DNA from: RGDT01 sp964630925
GTDB lineage: Bacteria; Planctomycetota; Planctomycetia; Gemmatales; Gemmataceae
DNA length: 64,000 nt
Direction of reading: 5' to 3'
NCBI GenBank assembly: GCA_964630925.1
Contig: CAZVZK010000039.1
Span: 1 to 64,000, forward strand
Shown: piece by piece, positions 42,070 through 51,400 of the stretch
How positions within the stretch are numbered: position 1 is the first letter of the stretch
How the letters are laid out: each line of letters starts with the position of its first letter
Notes under the pieces: generated by a model
Told to the model about the DNA's origin: nothing
Database searches by the model: none
The model's input: the letters and a program-made list of their open reading frames with translations, nothing else
Position numbers and translations under genes: made by a program

Positions 42070-43311
42070 ATGAGCCGAGCCGCGTTGACGCTGCTTCTGA
42101 CATCGGCGCTGTGCGCCGCCGCCGACTGGCCCGCCTGGCGCGGGCCCACCGGGCAGGGCTTCTGCGAGGAGAAGAACGTGCCCCTCAAGTGGGGGCCGAA
42201 GGAGAACATCAAGTGGAAGGTGGAGCTGGCCCACCCCGGCAACTCCACCCCCATCGTCCTCGGCAACAGGATCTTCCTCACCCAGGCCAACAAGGGAGGC
42301 TCCGTCCGCAGCCTGATCTGCCTCGCCCGCGCCGACGGCAAGAAGGTCTGGCAGAAGGACGTCGCGTTTGACAAGAAGGAGCGCGCCTACAACCCGGACT
42401 GGTACGCCAACGCCTCCCCCATCACCGACGGCGAGCGTGTCGTCGTCTGCTACGGCTCCGCCGGCGTGTATTGCTACGGCCTCGACGGCAAGGAGCTGTG
42501 GAAGCGTGACGACCTCGGCGCCTGGGAGCACAACTTCGGCAACGGCGCTTCGCCCGTCATCTACCGCGACACGGTCATCCAGTGGTGCGGGCCGAACGAG
42601 AAGAAGGGCCGCAACTTCCTCCTCGCGATGGAGAAGAAGACGGGCAAGACGGTGTGGGAGCATGAAGAGAAGGAAGGGTCATGGGGCACCCCGATCATCG
42701 CCAAGGTGGGCGGCAAGGACCAGATGCTGCTCGGCGTCGGCCCGTACCTGAAGGGGTTCGACCCGGCGAAGGGCAAGGAGCTGTGGCACTGCGGCGGCCT
42801 GCGGAGCTACGTCTACACGACGGCCCTGACGGACGGCGAGTATGCCGTCGGCATGTCCGGGTACGGGCGGTCGGCCATCGGGGTGAAGCTGGGCGGCGAG
42901 GGCGACATCACCAGGGACCGCCTGTGGCTGCACCCCGCGCCGGCGAACCAGCGCGTCGGCTCCGGCATGCTCATCGGCGGTTACGTGTACATCATCGACG
43001 AGGACGGCTCGGCGCGTTGCTACGACGTGAAGACCGGCGAGGACAAATGGAAGGGCGGGAAGCTCCTGCGCGGCAAGACGTGGGGGTCGATGGTCCACGC
43101 CGACGGCCGCCTGTACGTGATGATGCACGACGGCAGCACGCGGGTCTACAAGGCCGACCCGAAGCAGGAGGTGCTGGCGATCAACACGCTGGGGCCGGGC
43201 GTGGGGACCTACTCGTCGCCGGCGATCTCCAACGGCGAGATCTTCCTGCGGACGTTCAAGCACCTGTACTGCGTCGCGGCGAAGCCGGAGAAGGAGGGCG
43301 CGGCGCGATAA
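42070..43311 (+). CDS. Secreted PQQ-type beta-propeller protein, 413 aa
   Basis: Exported protein built from BamB/quinoprotein-like beta-propeller blades. The signal peptide is MSRAALTLLLTSALCAAADW. Blades show the usual W-rich pattern: WPAWRGPTGQG, LARADGKKVWQKD, YGLDGKELWKRD, MEKKTGKTVWEHE, FDPAKGKELWHCGG and YDVKTGEDKWKGGKL. Planctomycetes have many such WPxWRGPxGxG proteins, usually of unknown function. There is no sign of a quinone-binding site, so enzymatic activity should not be assumed. The ATG lies 19 bases after the terminator hairpin. Confidence 0.85.
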   Translation: MSRAALTLLLTSALCAAADWPAWRGPTGQGFCEEKNVPLKWGPKENIKWKVELAHPGNSTPIVLGNRIFLTQANKGGSVRSLICLARADGKKVWQKDVAFDKKERAYNPDWYANASPITDGERVVVCYGSAGVYCYGLDGKELWKRDDLGAWEHNFGNGASPVIYRDTVIQWCGPNEKKGRNFLLAMEKKTGKTVWEHEEKEGSWGTPIIAKVGGKDQMLLGVGPYLKGFDPAKGKELWHCGGLRSYVYTTALTDGEYAVGMSGYGRSAIGVKLGGEGDITRDRLWLHPAPANQRVGSGMLIGGYVYIIDEDGSARCYDVKTGEDKWKGGKLLRGKTWGSMVHADGRLYVMMHDGSTRVYKADPKQEVLAINTLGPGVGTYSSPAISNGEIFLRTFKHLYCVAAKPEKEGAAR

Positions 43312-43405
43312 CACCTCGCTCATCCCGCCCGAAGGGTGCGGCCCATGCCCGCGGAGCGGACCCGGTGGTATCCGACGGAGATCGACGGAAGGGTAGGCCA
43401 CGGCC

Positions 43406-44793
43406 TCATTGTGTTGCCGGTGTCTGCTCCGCCCCGCCGTCGCGAGCCTGCGACAGGAGGACCAGGAAGAGGAGGGCGAGCGCGTAGGTGTGAATGCCCA
43501 GCGCGCCGAGGGAATGGCTTGGCCGCGCCGTCAACTTGAACCAGTCCTTGGGGTCGATGCCGATCAGGAGCCGATGCAACAGGGATGGGGGGAGCCAAAG
43601 GGCGAACACCGCCATCCCGGACATGGCCCTCCTCCACCCCGCCGGTGGCAGATCACGCCACAGGGTGAGGAGAGGCAGGAGGAGAAGCAGAACGTAATGC
43701 GGCCAGGTGGTCGGGCTGAGCAGGAGCATCCCGCAACAGGCCAAGGCGAAGGAGCGATCTCGCGCGGCCGGGGCCCGGGCCCGCGCCTCCGCGTGGACGC
43801 AGGACGCGATGACGAGGACGGCCGCGCAGCCGACGAGGGCGACATGGAGCCCCGGGCTATCGAGCAGGGGCTCGGCGGTCCCATCGCCGGGTTGAAAAGG
43901 CGGGAGAGGAAGCCCGGCAAGGAGAGGTTGAGCCACGAGGAGCGGAACGTCCCGACATGCGGTATGACGGCCGAGACATACTCGACGTAGGCCCCCACGC
44001 CGAAGATGGCCGCTGAGACGGCCGTCAGGGCGGCCACCGAATGGCAGCCACCCCCCAAAACCTTCCAGTCGCGGCGGACGAGGAACGGGAGGAAGAGGAA
44101 CGCGGGGAAGAGCTTGGCCGCCGCCGCCGCCCCGAGGAGGCCGCCCCCGAGCCAGGGCCAGCCACCCCGGACGCACGCCCACCCCGAGACAATGAGGAGC
44201 AGCAACGGGAGGTTGAACTGCCCGTAGGCGATCTCTTCGCTGAGCGGGTTGCACCACAGCAGGGCCGCCCCGAGCGGGAACACGCCCCAGGGCGGCAGCG
44301 CCAGATCCAGGGCTCGGACGGCGAGCAGGAAACTGATCGGGAAGGTGGCGAGCCAGAACAGGGACCAGATGCGCGACGCCTGCTCGTAGGGGAGAGCGGC
44401 CAGGGGGAGGGCAAGGAGGATCGAGGCCGGCGGGTGGGCGTTCCGGGTGAGCTGGAGGTCCTCGTAGCCCGGGGCCGGCCGCCGCCCGAGGAGGCGCCAG
44501 GCCGCCGGCTTCTGATCCGCGTAGACCGGCGTGCCTTCCATCCAGTACCGCGCCGAGACCCAGTCCTGGCAGAAGTCATTCAGGACAGAATCGGGGAGAT
44601 TGAACAGGGCGAGCCAGGACGGGCCTCGGAAGGCGAGCATCAACACGAACACCAGCCCCCACATCACGATCCGGGGCGTCTGCGACTCGCCCTCGTTGGC
44701 TCCCTCCGTCATCTCCGGCGGCACCTCAAGTTTCCGGGGAGGGCCGTCAAGGCCGGCATAATCCGCCGTTTCGGCCCGGACGGCATTTGACAC
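43406..44793 (-). pseudogene. Frameshifted GT87-like (DUF2029) membrane glycosyltransferase
   Basis: Two overlapping frames together make one natural protein. From 44793 the N-terminal frame gives a multispan membrane protein (FVLMLAFRGPSWLALFNL, CQDWVSARYWMEGTPVYAD, NAHPPASILLALPLAALPY, YGQFNLPLLLLIVSGWA, KLFPAFLFLPFLVRRDW, SSWLNLSLPGFLSRLFNP), matching polyprenol-phosphate-mannose-dependent GT87 enzymes. Near 43890 it turns to Ser/Pro noise, while the -1 frame picks up GDGTAEPLLDSPGLHVALVG and more membrane helices to the stop at 43406. A single-base deletion or a sequencing error would explain it. As given, the protein is truncated. Confidence 0.75.
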
Positions 44794-44815
44794 GCCCCAC
44801 GGTGTACCCTATTTG
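44787..44815 (+). promoter_or_regulatory. Possible sigma-70 promoter facing the pilin gene
   Basis: TTGACA (44787-44792), a 17-base spacer and TATTTG (44810-44815). The -35 box is a perfect consensus but lies inside the 5' end of the divergent GT87-like gene, and the pilin ATG is about 345 bases away, so a long leader would be needed. Confidence 0.35.
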
Positions 44816-45160
44816 GTTTATCGGCTGAAGCGGAGTGCGAGCGAGAAGCCGAATACCGCACGACGCCCCCGAGCCCGCCGCCCCGGAACCGGCGGGCGGG
44901 CCACCGAACATCACGCGGAGCGCGGGCCGCCGTCGAGACGGCGCCGCATGGGACGCTCTTCGTCGCAACGAACCACCGACGCGGCCCCGAAACGGGGCCT
45001 GAGGTGCCGGAGCGCACCGCCACGCCTTCACGGGCGGGCGGGGCCTATCAACCTGACCCTTTGAACCTACCCGACTCGGTGACACCCGGACGTCGGCACG
45101 CGGACGGTCCGCGCGCCCGTGGGGGGACACGCACCGGCGGGCCGGCCTGGAGAGTTACGC
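44794..45160. other. 367 bp divergent intergenic region
   Basis: Separates the GT87-like gene and the pilin gene. Apart from the promoter candidate at its left edge and a ribosome-site-like GGAGAG just before 45161, I see no gene, repeat or RNA structure. Short frames across it are Arg/Pro-rich noise. Confidence 0.5.
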
Positions 45161-45478
45161 ATGTCGAGCCACGCCTTCACGTCCCTCTTCGCCAACCTGT
45201 GGAACGACGACGGCGGCGCCGTCCTCGCCTCGGAGTACATGGCCCTCGGCTCCGTGGTGGTGCTGGGCGGCGTGGCCGGCCTGTCAAGCCTCCGCGACTC
45301 CGTCAACGACGAGATGAAGGAGTTCGGCGGGGCCATCCGCTCCATGCGACAGAGCTACTCCGCCCCCGGCTTCCGCAACGGCGTGGCGAACACCGCCGGG
45401 TCGGCTTTCCGCGACAGGGCGCGCGGCGCGGCGCGTCCCGCCCCGGCCGCCGACTGCACGGGCGACGAGTGCAACTGA
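45161..45478 (+). CDS. Flp-like type IVb pilin, 105 aa
   Basis: Probable subunit of a Tad-type fimbria or pseudopilus. It has the Flp layout: a short polar leader (MSSHAFTSLFANLWNDDGG), then a hydrophobic helix with the conserved Glu-Tyr pair (AVLASEYMALGSVVVLGGVAGL, here quoted in parts: AVLASEY and ALGSVVVLGGVAGL), then a soluble tail with two cysteines (CTGDEC) at the C-terminus that could form a disulfide. Prepilin peptidase would cut near GG/AVLASEY; the Glu is at position 6 after that cut rather than 5. A Tad secretin operon lies 7 kb downstream. No ATPase or prepilin peptidase is in the window. Confidence 0.75.
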   Translation: MSSHAFTSLFANLWNDDGGAVLASEYMALGSVVVLGGVAGLSSLRDSVNDEMKEFGGAIRSMRQSYSAPGFRNGVANTAGSAFRDRARGAARPAPAADCTGDECN

Positions 45479-45954
45479 CCCGCCGAGGTGAGCCGGCCAC
45501 GCCGGCCGTCGCCGAGGGGCAGGCATCCTGACGGCGTCCCCTGTTCGGCCGGCATCAGCCGGCCGGACGGGCGACGTGGGCGGGAGGCCTGCCCCGGCCT
45601 GTTTTCTCGGGGAGCGCTCCGCCCCGGTTTGCGGAACCGAACCGGGGGTCGGCGCGTCAAAGGGGGATTGTCGGGGGTCGGTTGGTTAAGGTGTGCCACG
45701 AGCCCGGCTGATGCGGGACAATAATCGCGGAAAAGCGCGATAGATGCTTGCCATCGCCGATTTTGTGAGGTATCTTAATCCTCCAATCCTTCGACGAGGG
45801 TCCCGGCCGACCCAGCCGTCAGAGATCATCGCCCGGCCCGCGCGGGCCATTACCTTCGAGCAGTCACCCGCCGACCCTGGTGTTAAGGGCAAGCGGGACG
45901 TGGGGTGTGTTCAAGGGTTTCCCCCGACGGCTCGTCTGGGTAAGGAGTATCCCC
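45479..45954. other. 476 bp intergenic region upstream of the PEP-CTERM gene
   Basis: GC-rich to about 45690, with GCCGGC palindromes just after the pilin stop, then AT-richer from about 45715. It holds a small hairpin (ATCGCG at 45724 with CGCGAT at 45736), the promoter candidate at 45748-45776, and a leader of about 170 bases. The frame before 45955 lacks coding character. Confidence 0.55.
45748..45776 (+). promoter_or_regulatory. Probable sigma-70 promoter of the PEP-CTERM gene
   Basis: TTGCCA (45748-45753), a 17-base spacer and TATCTT (45771-45776), in a locally AT-rich stretch. A 6-base hairpin (ATCGCG/CGCGAT, 45724-45741) ends just upstream and could be an operator. This is the best promoter match in the window. 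Confidence 0.5.
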
Positions 45955-46713
45955 ATGTTGCGCTTCATCGCGCTCGCCTTGCTGGCGATGATGCTGTTCG
46001 CGGCGCCCAACGCTGGGGCGGCGCCGATTATTGATGATTTCACCACGACCACGAGCGTCGGGCCAACGACGATCATGATTGGCTCGAGTGTCTTCGTCTT
46101 ACCTGGGTTGCAGGTTTCAAACGCCTCGCCTGGCCCGGTAACGGTTGTCGATAATCCGGCGACCAACACGTTGGGAGGGATCAGGACTGTCGTGTTGGGG
46201 CCCTACACCGGCCCGGCAAACATGGCGGATAACGTCTCTGTGACGGTTGATGGCGGTGTACTGAATTTTAATTCCAGCACGGCGGCGAAAGCGCCCTTGG
46301 TCCTCCGTTACGACGCTGGTGGCGCGGGTTTCGACGACAGTTTCCTTGGGTACGATGCCCTGACCCTCGCGGTCCTCAACTTCGATTTTGCGTTCGGGAA
46401 CCCGCTGCCCATTTCTGCCAAGATCACTGACACCTCCAATATCTCCGCCACTCAGACCGTGAACGTGTCGATGGGTGGTGCGCAGCCGATCGGTTTCGAC
46501 CTCAGTGGTTTCACGGGCGTTGATCTTGACCACGTCAAGTCCGTGGAGCTGACGTTCACGGGGAACACCGCGCATAACTTCACGATCGACGCGATTCAAC
46601 TCACTACAATCCCCGAGCCCGCCACCCTCGCCCTCTGGGGAGCCCTCGGCGTCGCCGGCGCGTGGTACGCCCGCCGTCGGCTCCTGAAGCCCAAGGAGCC
46701 CGCCGAGGCCTGA
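45955..46713 (+). CDS. PEP-CTERM sorted exoprotein, 252 aa
   Basis: Secreted protein with both ends diagnostic: a signal peptide (MLRFIALALLAMMLFAAPNAGA) and a C-terminal sorting signal (IPEPATLALWGALGVAGAWY followed by ARRRL) that exosortase recognises at the Pro-Glu-Pro. The mature part is Thr/Ser/Asn-rich beta sequence without cysteines (VDGGVLNFNSSTAAKAPLVL), as in many surface-layer or matrix proteins. AAGGAG at 45942-45947 supports the ATG at 45955. Third positions here use A and T far more than in neighbouring genes. The exosortase gene is 150 bases downstream, so this is probably its dedicated substrate. Confidence 0.92.
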   Translation: MLRFIALALLAMMLFAAPNAGAAPIIDDFTTTTSVGPTTIMIGSSVFVLPGLQVSNASPGPVTVVDNPATNTLGGIRTVVLGPYTGPANMADNVSVTVDGGVLNFNSSTAAKAPLVLRYDAGGAGFDDSFLGYDALTLAVLNFDFAFGNPLPISAKITDTSNISATQTVNVSMGGAQPIGFDLSGFTGVDLDHVKSVELTFTGNTAHNFTIDAIQLTTIPEPATLALWGALGVAGAWYARRRLLKPKEPAEA

Positions 46714-46863
46714 CCCTCGGCCGGCCGTCCGCCCGGATGATCGCTGCAAGCACACGGACGTGACGGGCGGGTCCTTCCCCTGCCCGTCGCTTTCTTTCCG
46801 CCCCCTCACCTTTCCGCGTGGCCCCTCCCCTTTTGGCCACGCTGGCCTTACCCCCGTACCCCC

Positions 46864-47763
46864 ATGAGCAACACCGCCTCCGCATCCCCCGCGCCGCGCG
46901 GCCCCGCTCTCTTGTCCCTCGCCCTCGTCGCCGCCGCCTTCCTCGCCCTCTTCGGCCCCACCCTCGTCGCCCTCGCCCGCCTGTGGGAGATCGATCCGAA
47001 CTACTCCCACGGCTACCTCGTCCCGCTCATCTCCGCCGCCCTCGCCTGGTGGGCCTACTCGAAGGCCGGCGACCCGGAGGCCGGGGCGCCCGTCACCGGC
47101 GTCCTGTGGATCGTCCTCGGCGCCGGCATCCATCTCCTCTCCGTCCTCGCCTCCTGGGCCCTCCTCGACTTCCCGGCCATCGTCCTGGTCCTCCACGGCG
47201 TCGCCGTCGCGGCCGGCGGCCGGCTCTGGGCACGTCACTTCACCTTCGCCCTGCTGTTCCTCGTGTTCATGTTCCCCTGGCCGCCGGCCTGGATGTCCCG
47301 CGCCGCCCTCTTCCTTCAGGAGTGGGTCAGCATCGTCTCCGCCAATGTCCTCGAGATCTTCGTCGTCTGCTACCGCCGGGGGACCACGCTCAAGATCGCC
47401 GGCGTCGCCGACCCCCTCGTCGTCGCCGAGGAGTGCAGCGGCCTGCGGCAGATCGTCGCCTTCCTCGCCCTGGGCGCGTTGCTGGGGAAGATGAGCGGCA
47501 GGGGCGTCGGCTTCCGCCTCACCATCCTGGCACTCGCCGCCCCCGTCGCCATCCTCGCCAACGTCGTCCGCGTCCTCCTCATGGGGCTCGGGGCCGTCCT
47601 CTTCGGCACCGGGTGGATCAAGGGCTGGCTCCACCACGCCCCCGCCGCTTTCAGCCTCCCGATGGGGATCGCCCTCTACCTCGGCCTCGCGTTCCTCCTC
47701 GAACGTTTCTGGCCCGCCCCCCCCGCCCCCAAGGAGGAGCCATGTCCCTCGCCGGCCGCCTGA
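46864..47763 (+). CDS. Exosortase
   Basis: Membrane cysteine transpeptidase that cleaves PEP-CTERM proteins during export. The 299 residues hold about eight hydrophobic segments and the three catalytic residues: Cys in EECSGLRQ (about 191), Arg in ANVVRVL (about 236) and His in LHHAP (about 257-258). YSHGYLVPLISAALAWW near the N-terminus is also typical. Which exosortase subclass it belongs to needs a model search. It lies directly after the PEP-CTERM gene and overlaps the next gene by 22 bases. No polysaccharide operon is alongside, unlike many proteobacterial xrtA loci. Confidence 0.93.
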   Translation: MSNTASASPAPRGPALLSLALVAAAFLALFGPTLVALARLWEIDPNYSHGYLVPLISAALAWWAYSKAGDPEAGAPVTGVLWIVLGAGIHLLSVLASWALLDFPAIVLVLHGVAVAAGGRLWARHFTFALLFLVFMFPWPPAWMSRAALFLQEWVSIVSANVLEIFVVCYRRGTTLKIAGVADPLVVAEECSGLRQIVAFLALGALLGKMSGRGVGFRLTILALAAPVAILANVVRVLLMGLGAVLFGTGWIKGWLHHAPAAFSLPMGIALYLGLAFLLERFWPAPPAPKEEPCPSPAA

Positions 47764-48458
47764 TCGCGTGCGCCGTGGCCATCGGCCTGGCCGCCGCCTC
47801 CAGCTCCCTGCTGACCGCGCACCTCGCCGCCGGCTCCGAGGGGGTGTTCGTCCCGCTCCGCGCCGCCCTGGAGACGTTCCCGATCGATCTGGCCCTCCCC
47901 GACGGCACCGCCTGCAAGGGGCAGGAGCACCCGGGCCGGCCGGATCTGATGAAGCAAGTCCCCTTCGCCGACGAGGTCGTCTACCGCTACTACACCTCGG
48001 CGTCGCCGGGCGGCGTCTTCCTGATGTACGCCGCCCACTCCCGCACCGGCGAGGACCGCAAGCACCACCCCGAGGTGTGCCTCCGCGAGGCCGCCGGCAC
48101 CCCGGAGGACATCTCCGCCCGCCTGCTGGTCCCCCTCCGGGATGACGGCAAGGCCTTCGCCCAACGCTTCCGCTTCCAGACCGGCATCACGGGTACAATG
48201 AACCTGTACTACTGGCACTACACGCTCCCCCACGACCGCGCCGGGGGCCGCTCGGCCTTGCAGTCCCTGCACGCCCGCCTCATCGCCTCGGCCCCGAGCA
48301 TCACCTGCCAGGCGAGCTCGTACGCGACGGGCGAGGACCTCGAACGCTTCGAGCGGGAGACGCTGCCGGCCATCGACGCCGCGTTCCGCGCCGGCCCCCT
48401 GCCCGACGGCACGGCCGTCGGCTGTGACCGCATCCCCATTACCTTCCTCCGCCGCTGA
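47742..48458 (+). CDS. Exosortase-associated EpsI-like protein, 238 aa
   Basis: Related to the EpsI/DUF3485 domain that is fused to or follows exosortases. One N-terminal span or signal (LIACAVAIGLAAASSSLLTA), then a soluble domain with the family pattern VVYRYYTS, FLMYAAHSRTGEDRKHHPEVC (key part HHPEVC), and MNLYYWHYTL. HxPxxC with the following region is the conserved core of EpsI. Its exact role in exosortase processing is unknown. AAGGAGGAG precedes the ATG at 47742, which lies inside the exosortase 3' end, so the two are coupled. Confidence 0.82.
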   Translation: MSLAGRLIACAVAIGLAAASSSLLTAHLAAGSEGVFVPLRAALETFPIDLALPDGTACKGQEHPGRPDLMKQVPFADEVVYRYYTSASPGGVFLMYAAHSRTGEDRKHHPEVCLREAAGTPEDISARLLVPLRDDGKAFAQRFRFQTGITGTMNLYYWHYTLPHDRAGGRSALQSLHARLIASAPSITCQASSYATGEDLERFERETLPAIDAAFRAGPLPDGTAVGCDRIPITFLRR

Positions 48459-48481
48459 ACCATCACGAGGCCCGATCATCG

Positions 48482-51400
48482 ATGAGCCAGAGCATATCCT
48501 GGGGCAAGGTGGGCATCGTCGCCCTCGTCGTCGCCGTCCTCGGTGGCGGGGCGGTCGGCTACTTCGCCTTCTTCCATAATCTCAACGAGCGGGCGCTCAA
48601 GGCCGGGGAGCGGGCCCTCAAGGCCGGCGACGAGGCGTTCGCCGACGACCCCGGCAAGGCGGCCCTCCGCTACGAGGAGGCCGTCCTCCAGGCGAGGAAG
48701 GTCCTCGATGACATCGACCGACAGCTCGGCACGGGGGTCAAGTCCCAGGCCGAGGGCCAGCGCCTCGGCTTCCTCCAGGGGTGGGCGCTGTGGCTGAAGG
48801 CTCGCGCCCTGCGTGACCACGCCTTCGCCGCCGCCGCGGCCGACGGCAAGCCCCTCGCCGAGACGGCCGACGGCACCCTCGGCGGCACGTTCCGCTCCGT
48901 GGGGTCGATCCCCGACCCCGAGGAACGCCGGGAGGCCATCCGCTGCCTCCAGATCGCGTCCCGGATGCGTCCCGACGACGGGGAGGTCCAGCGCGAGGCC
49001 CTGCGGATCGCGACCATGAGCTCGCCCCCCGACTGGCGTTTCATCGAGGCCGTGTGCAAGCAGACCCTCGAACTGGTCGACGCCGACGACACCCGCGCCC
49101 TGTACCAGATGGCCCTGCTGCACTACGAGCAGGCCCCCGTGGACGCCAAGGGGAGGCAGGGCCCGCCGCCCCCGCTCGAGAAACGCTCCGCCAAGCGCAT
49201 GAAGGAGAGCCGCGACTACCTCGAGAGGGCCCAGAAGACCAAGAACGCCAGGTACTGGCGCACGGCGGAGATGCAGGCCCGCATCACCCGCTGGATGCGT
49301 GACTTCGGCGCCACCAGGCCCGAGGACCGCCGCAAGGAGGACGCGGCCCTCAAGGCCCTCCTCGCCGAGGGCCTCAAGAAGGGGGAGGACGAGAAGGCCA
49401 CGGCCACCCTCCTCCCCTCGGACGTCCGCGCCCTGCTGGCGCTGCATCAGATGGCCCTCACCGAGGAGGCCCGCAACGCCCTGAAGGAGGACGGGGCGGC
49501 GAAGAACGTGACCGCCCAGCTAGGCGGCATCCTCGCCCTGTGCGCCCGCTTCGCCGGCAAGTCCGCCGGCAGGCCGGTCCTGGAGGAGTGCGCCAGGGCG
49601 GCCACCGCCGCCCTCGACGCCGCACGCCCCTCCCTCCGCTCGGCCGACGACGCCTGGGACGCCAAGGTCGCCCAGGCGGCCGCGCTGGCCGAGAGGGCCC
49701 GCGACGCCGGCGTCGTCCGCCCCGAGATGTACGCCGCCCTGGTCCGCTTCTTCGGCCGCGAGGCCTTCCTCCATGGCCGCAAGGGCGACAAGGCCCGGCA
49801 GAAGAAGTCCGCGGAGGCGGCGGACAGGTGGCTCGAGGACGGCCTCGCCCGCGGGCAGAAGGCCGGCCTCTCGCCCGAGCAGCTCGGGGACCTGCACGCG
49901 CTCGCGGCCGAACGCAAGGCCCAGAAGGGCGAGGGCGCCGACAAGCTTAAGGCGCACCTCGACGTGCTCCTCAAGGCGCGGTCCAAGGACGCGCAGGCGC
50001 TCGGCAAGTTCATCGAGGGGATCTCGCTGGAGCGGCAGGGGCGTCTGGCCGCCGCCGCCCGCCGATTCGAGGAGGCGGAGGCACTCGCCTCCCCCTCCAC
50101 CCGGACCGACGCCGCCCTGGCCAGCCTGTACCTCTCACTCGGCCGGCCCGGACAGGCCCTCACGCGGCTCGGCCGGCTCCTGGCCGCCTACAAGCGTCTC
50201 GACGACCTCACCGAGCAGGAGCGGGCCTGGGCCTCGGAGTTCATCCGGAGCAAGGAGGATCTCCAGCTCCAGTACGTCACCGCCAGCCTCGACGCCGCCC
50301 TCGCCAACATCCAGACCGAGCTGGCCCGCTCCCCCGGACGGCCCGTCCCCCCGGAGACGCACGAGCCCCTCCGCAAGCAGGCGGCCGCCGCGGCGGCCGA
50401 GCTGCCGGCCGGCTCGCCGCAGGCGCGGTCCGCCCGCCTCGCCACGATCCGCTATCTCACGTTCCTCGGGAAGAAGGAGGAGGTGAGGAAGGAGCTTGCG
50501 GCCTTCGACAAGGCATTCCCAGGCGACAGCGGGGCCCTCCCGTCCCGCGTCACCCTCACGATGCTCCCCGAGGCCGGCGTGAAGGACGACCCCAAGGCGG
50601 CCGAGGCCAGGCGCGTCGCGGCGGACGCCCTGATCCAGGCGCACCTCAAGGCCAACCCCGCCGACACGGGCGCGAAACTCCAATGGGCCACCTGGCTGAG
50701 CCGCACCGGGCGGGCGGACAAGGCGGTGGCATACCTCAAGGACGCCGCCAACTTCCCCGAGAGCGCGGGCGAGGATTACCGCCGCGTCCTGGCCCTCGCG
50801 CTCATCGGCAGCGGGGACCAGGCCGGCGGCGCCGAGGTGCTGCGTCAGTTGCCCGCCTCGCCCCTCACCGACCTCGCCCTGATCCGCCTCGCCTCGGCGG
50901 GCGAGCGTGACAAGCTGGTCGCGGAAGCCCTCGCCCGCCACGAGCGCGACGGCCTCGTCCGGTGCATGGCGGGCGCCGTCGAGCTCGAGAAGGGCAAGTT
51001 CGCCGAGGCCGCCGAGTCCTTCTTCAAGGCCCTGGAATTCGTCAACGCCCGCCATGCGGCGGAGCGCGGCCTGCAGCAGGCCCTCGTCGCCCATGCCAGC
51101 AAGGACCCCAACGCCGCCCGCACGCAGATCACGCGCATGCTGGGGCAGGCCCCCGACGAGAAGGCCCTGTACCTGGCCTACGCCTACGCCTCGCTGCTGC
51201 TCGACGACCTCGGCCAGCCGTTCCAGGCGTGGGAGAACGTGCGGAACATGGCCACCGCCCTGCGTTCGTGGGAGACGCTCCTGAAGAGCCCTTCCGCCGG
51301 CCTGCTGACGCGCGCCGAGCTGTGGCGCCTCGCCGGCCGCCCCGACCTCGCCCTCGCCGAGGCCCGCCGGGCGATCGGCGACAAGGACCGGCCCCCGACC

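Noticed and set aside
43406..44793. Programmed -1 frameshifting in the GT87-like gene
   Set aside because: No slippery heptamer with a downstream structure is evident, and GT87 enzymes are not known to use it; mutation or sequencing error is simpler.
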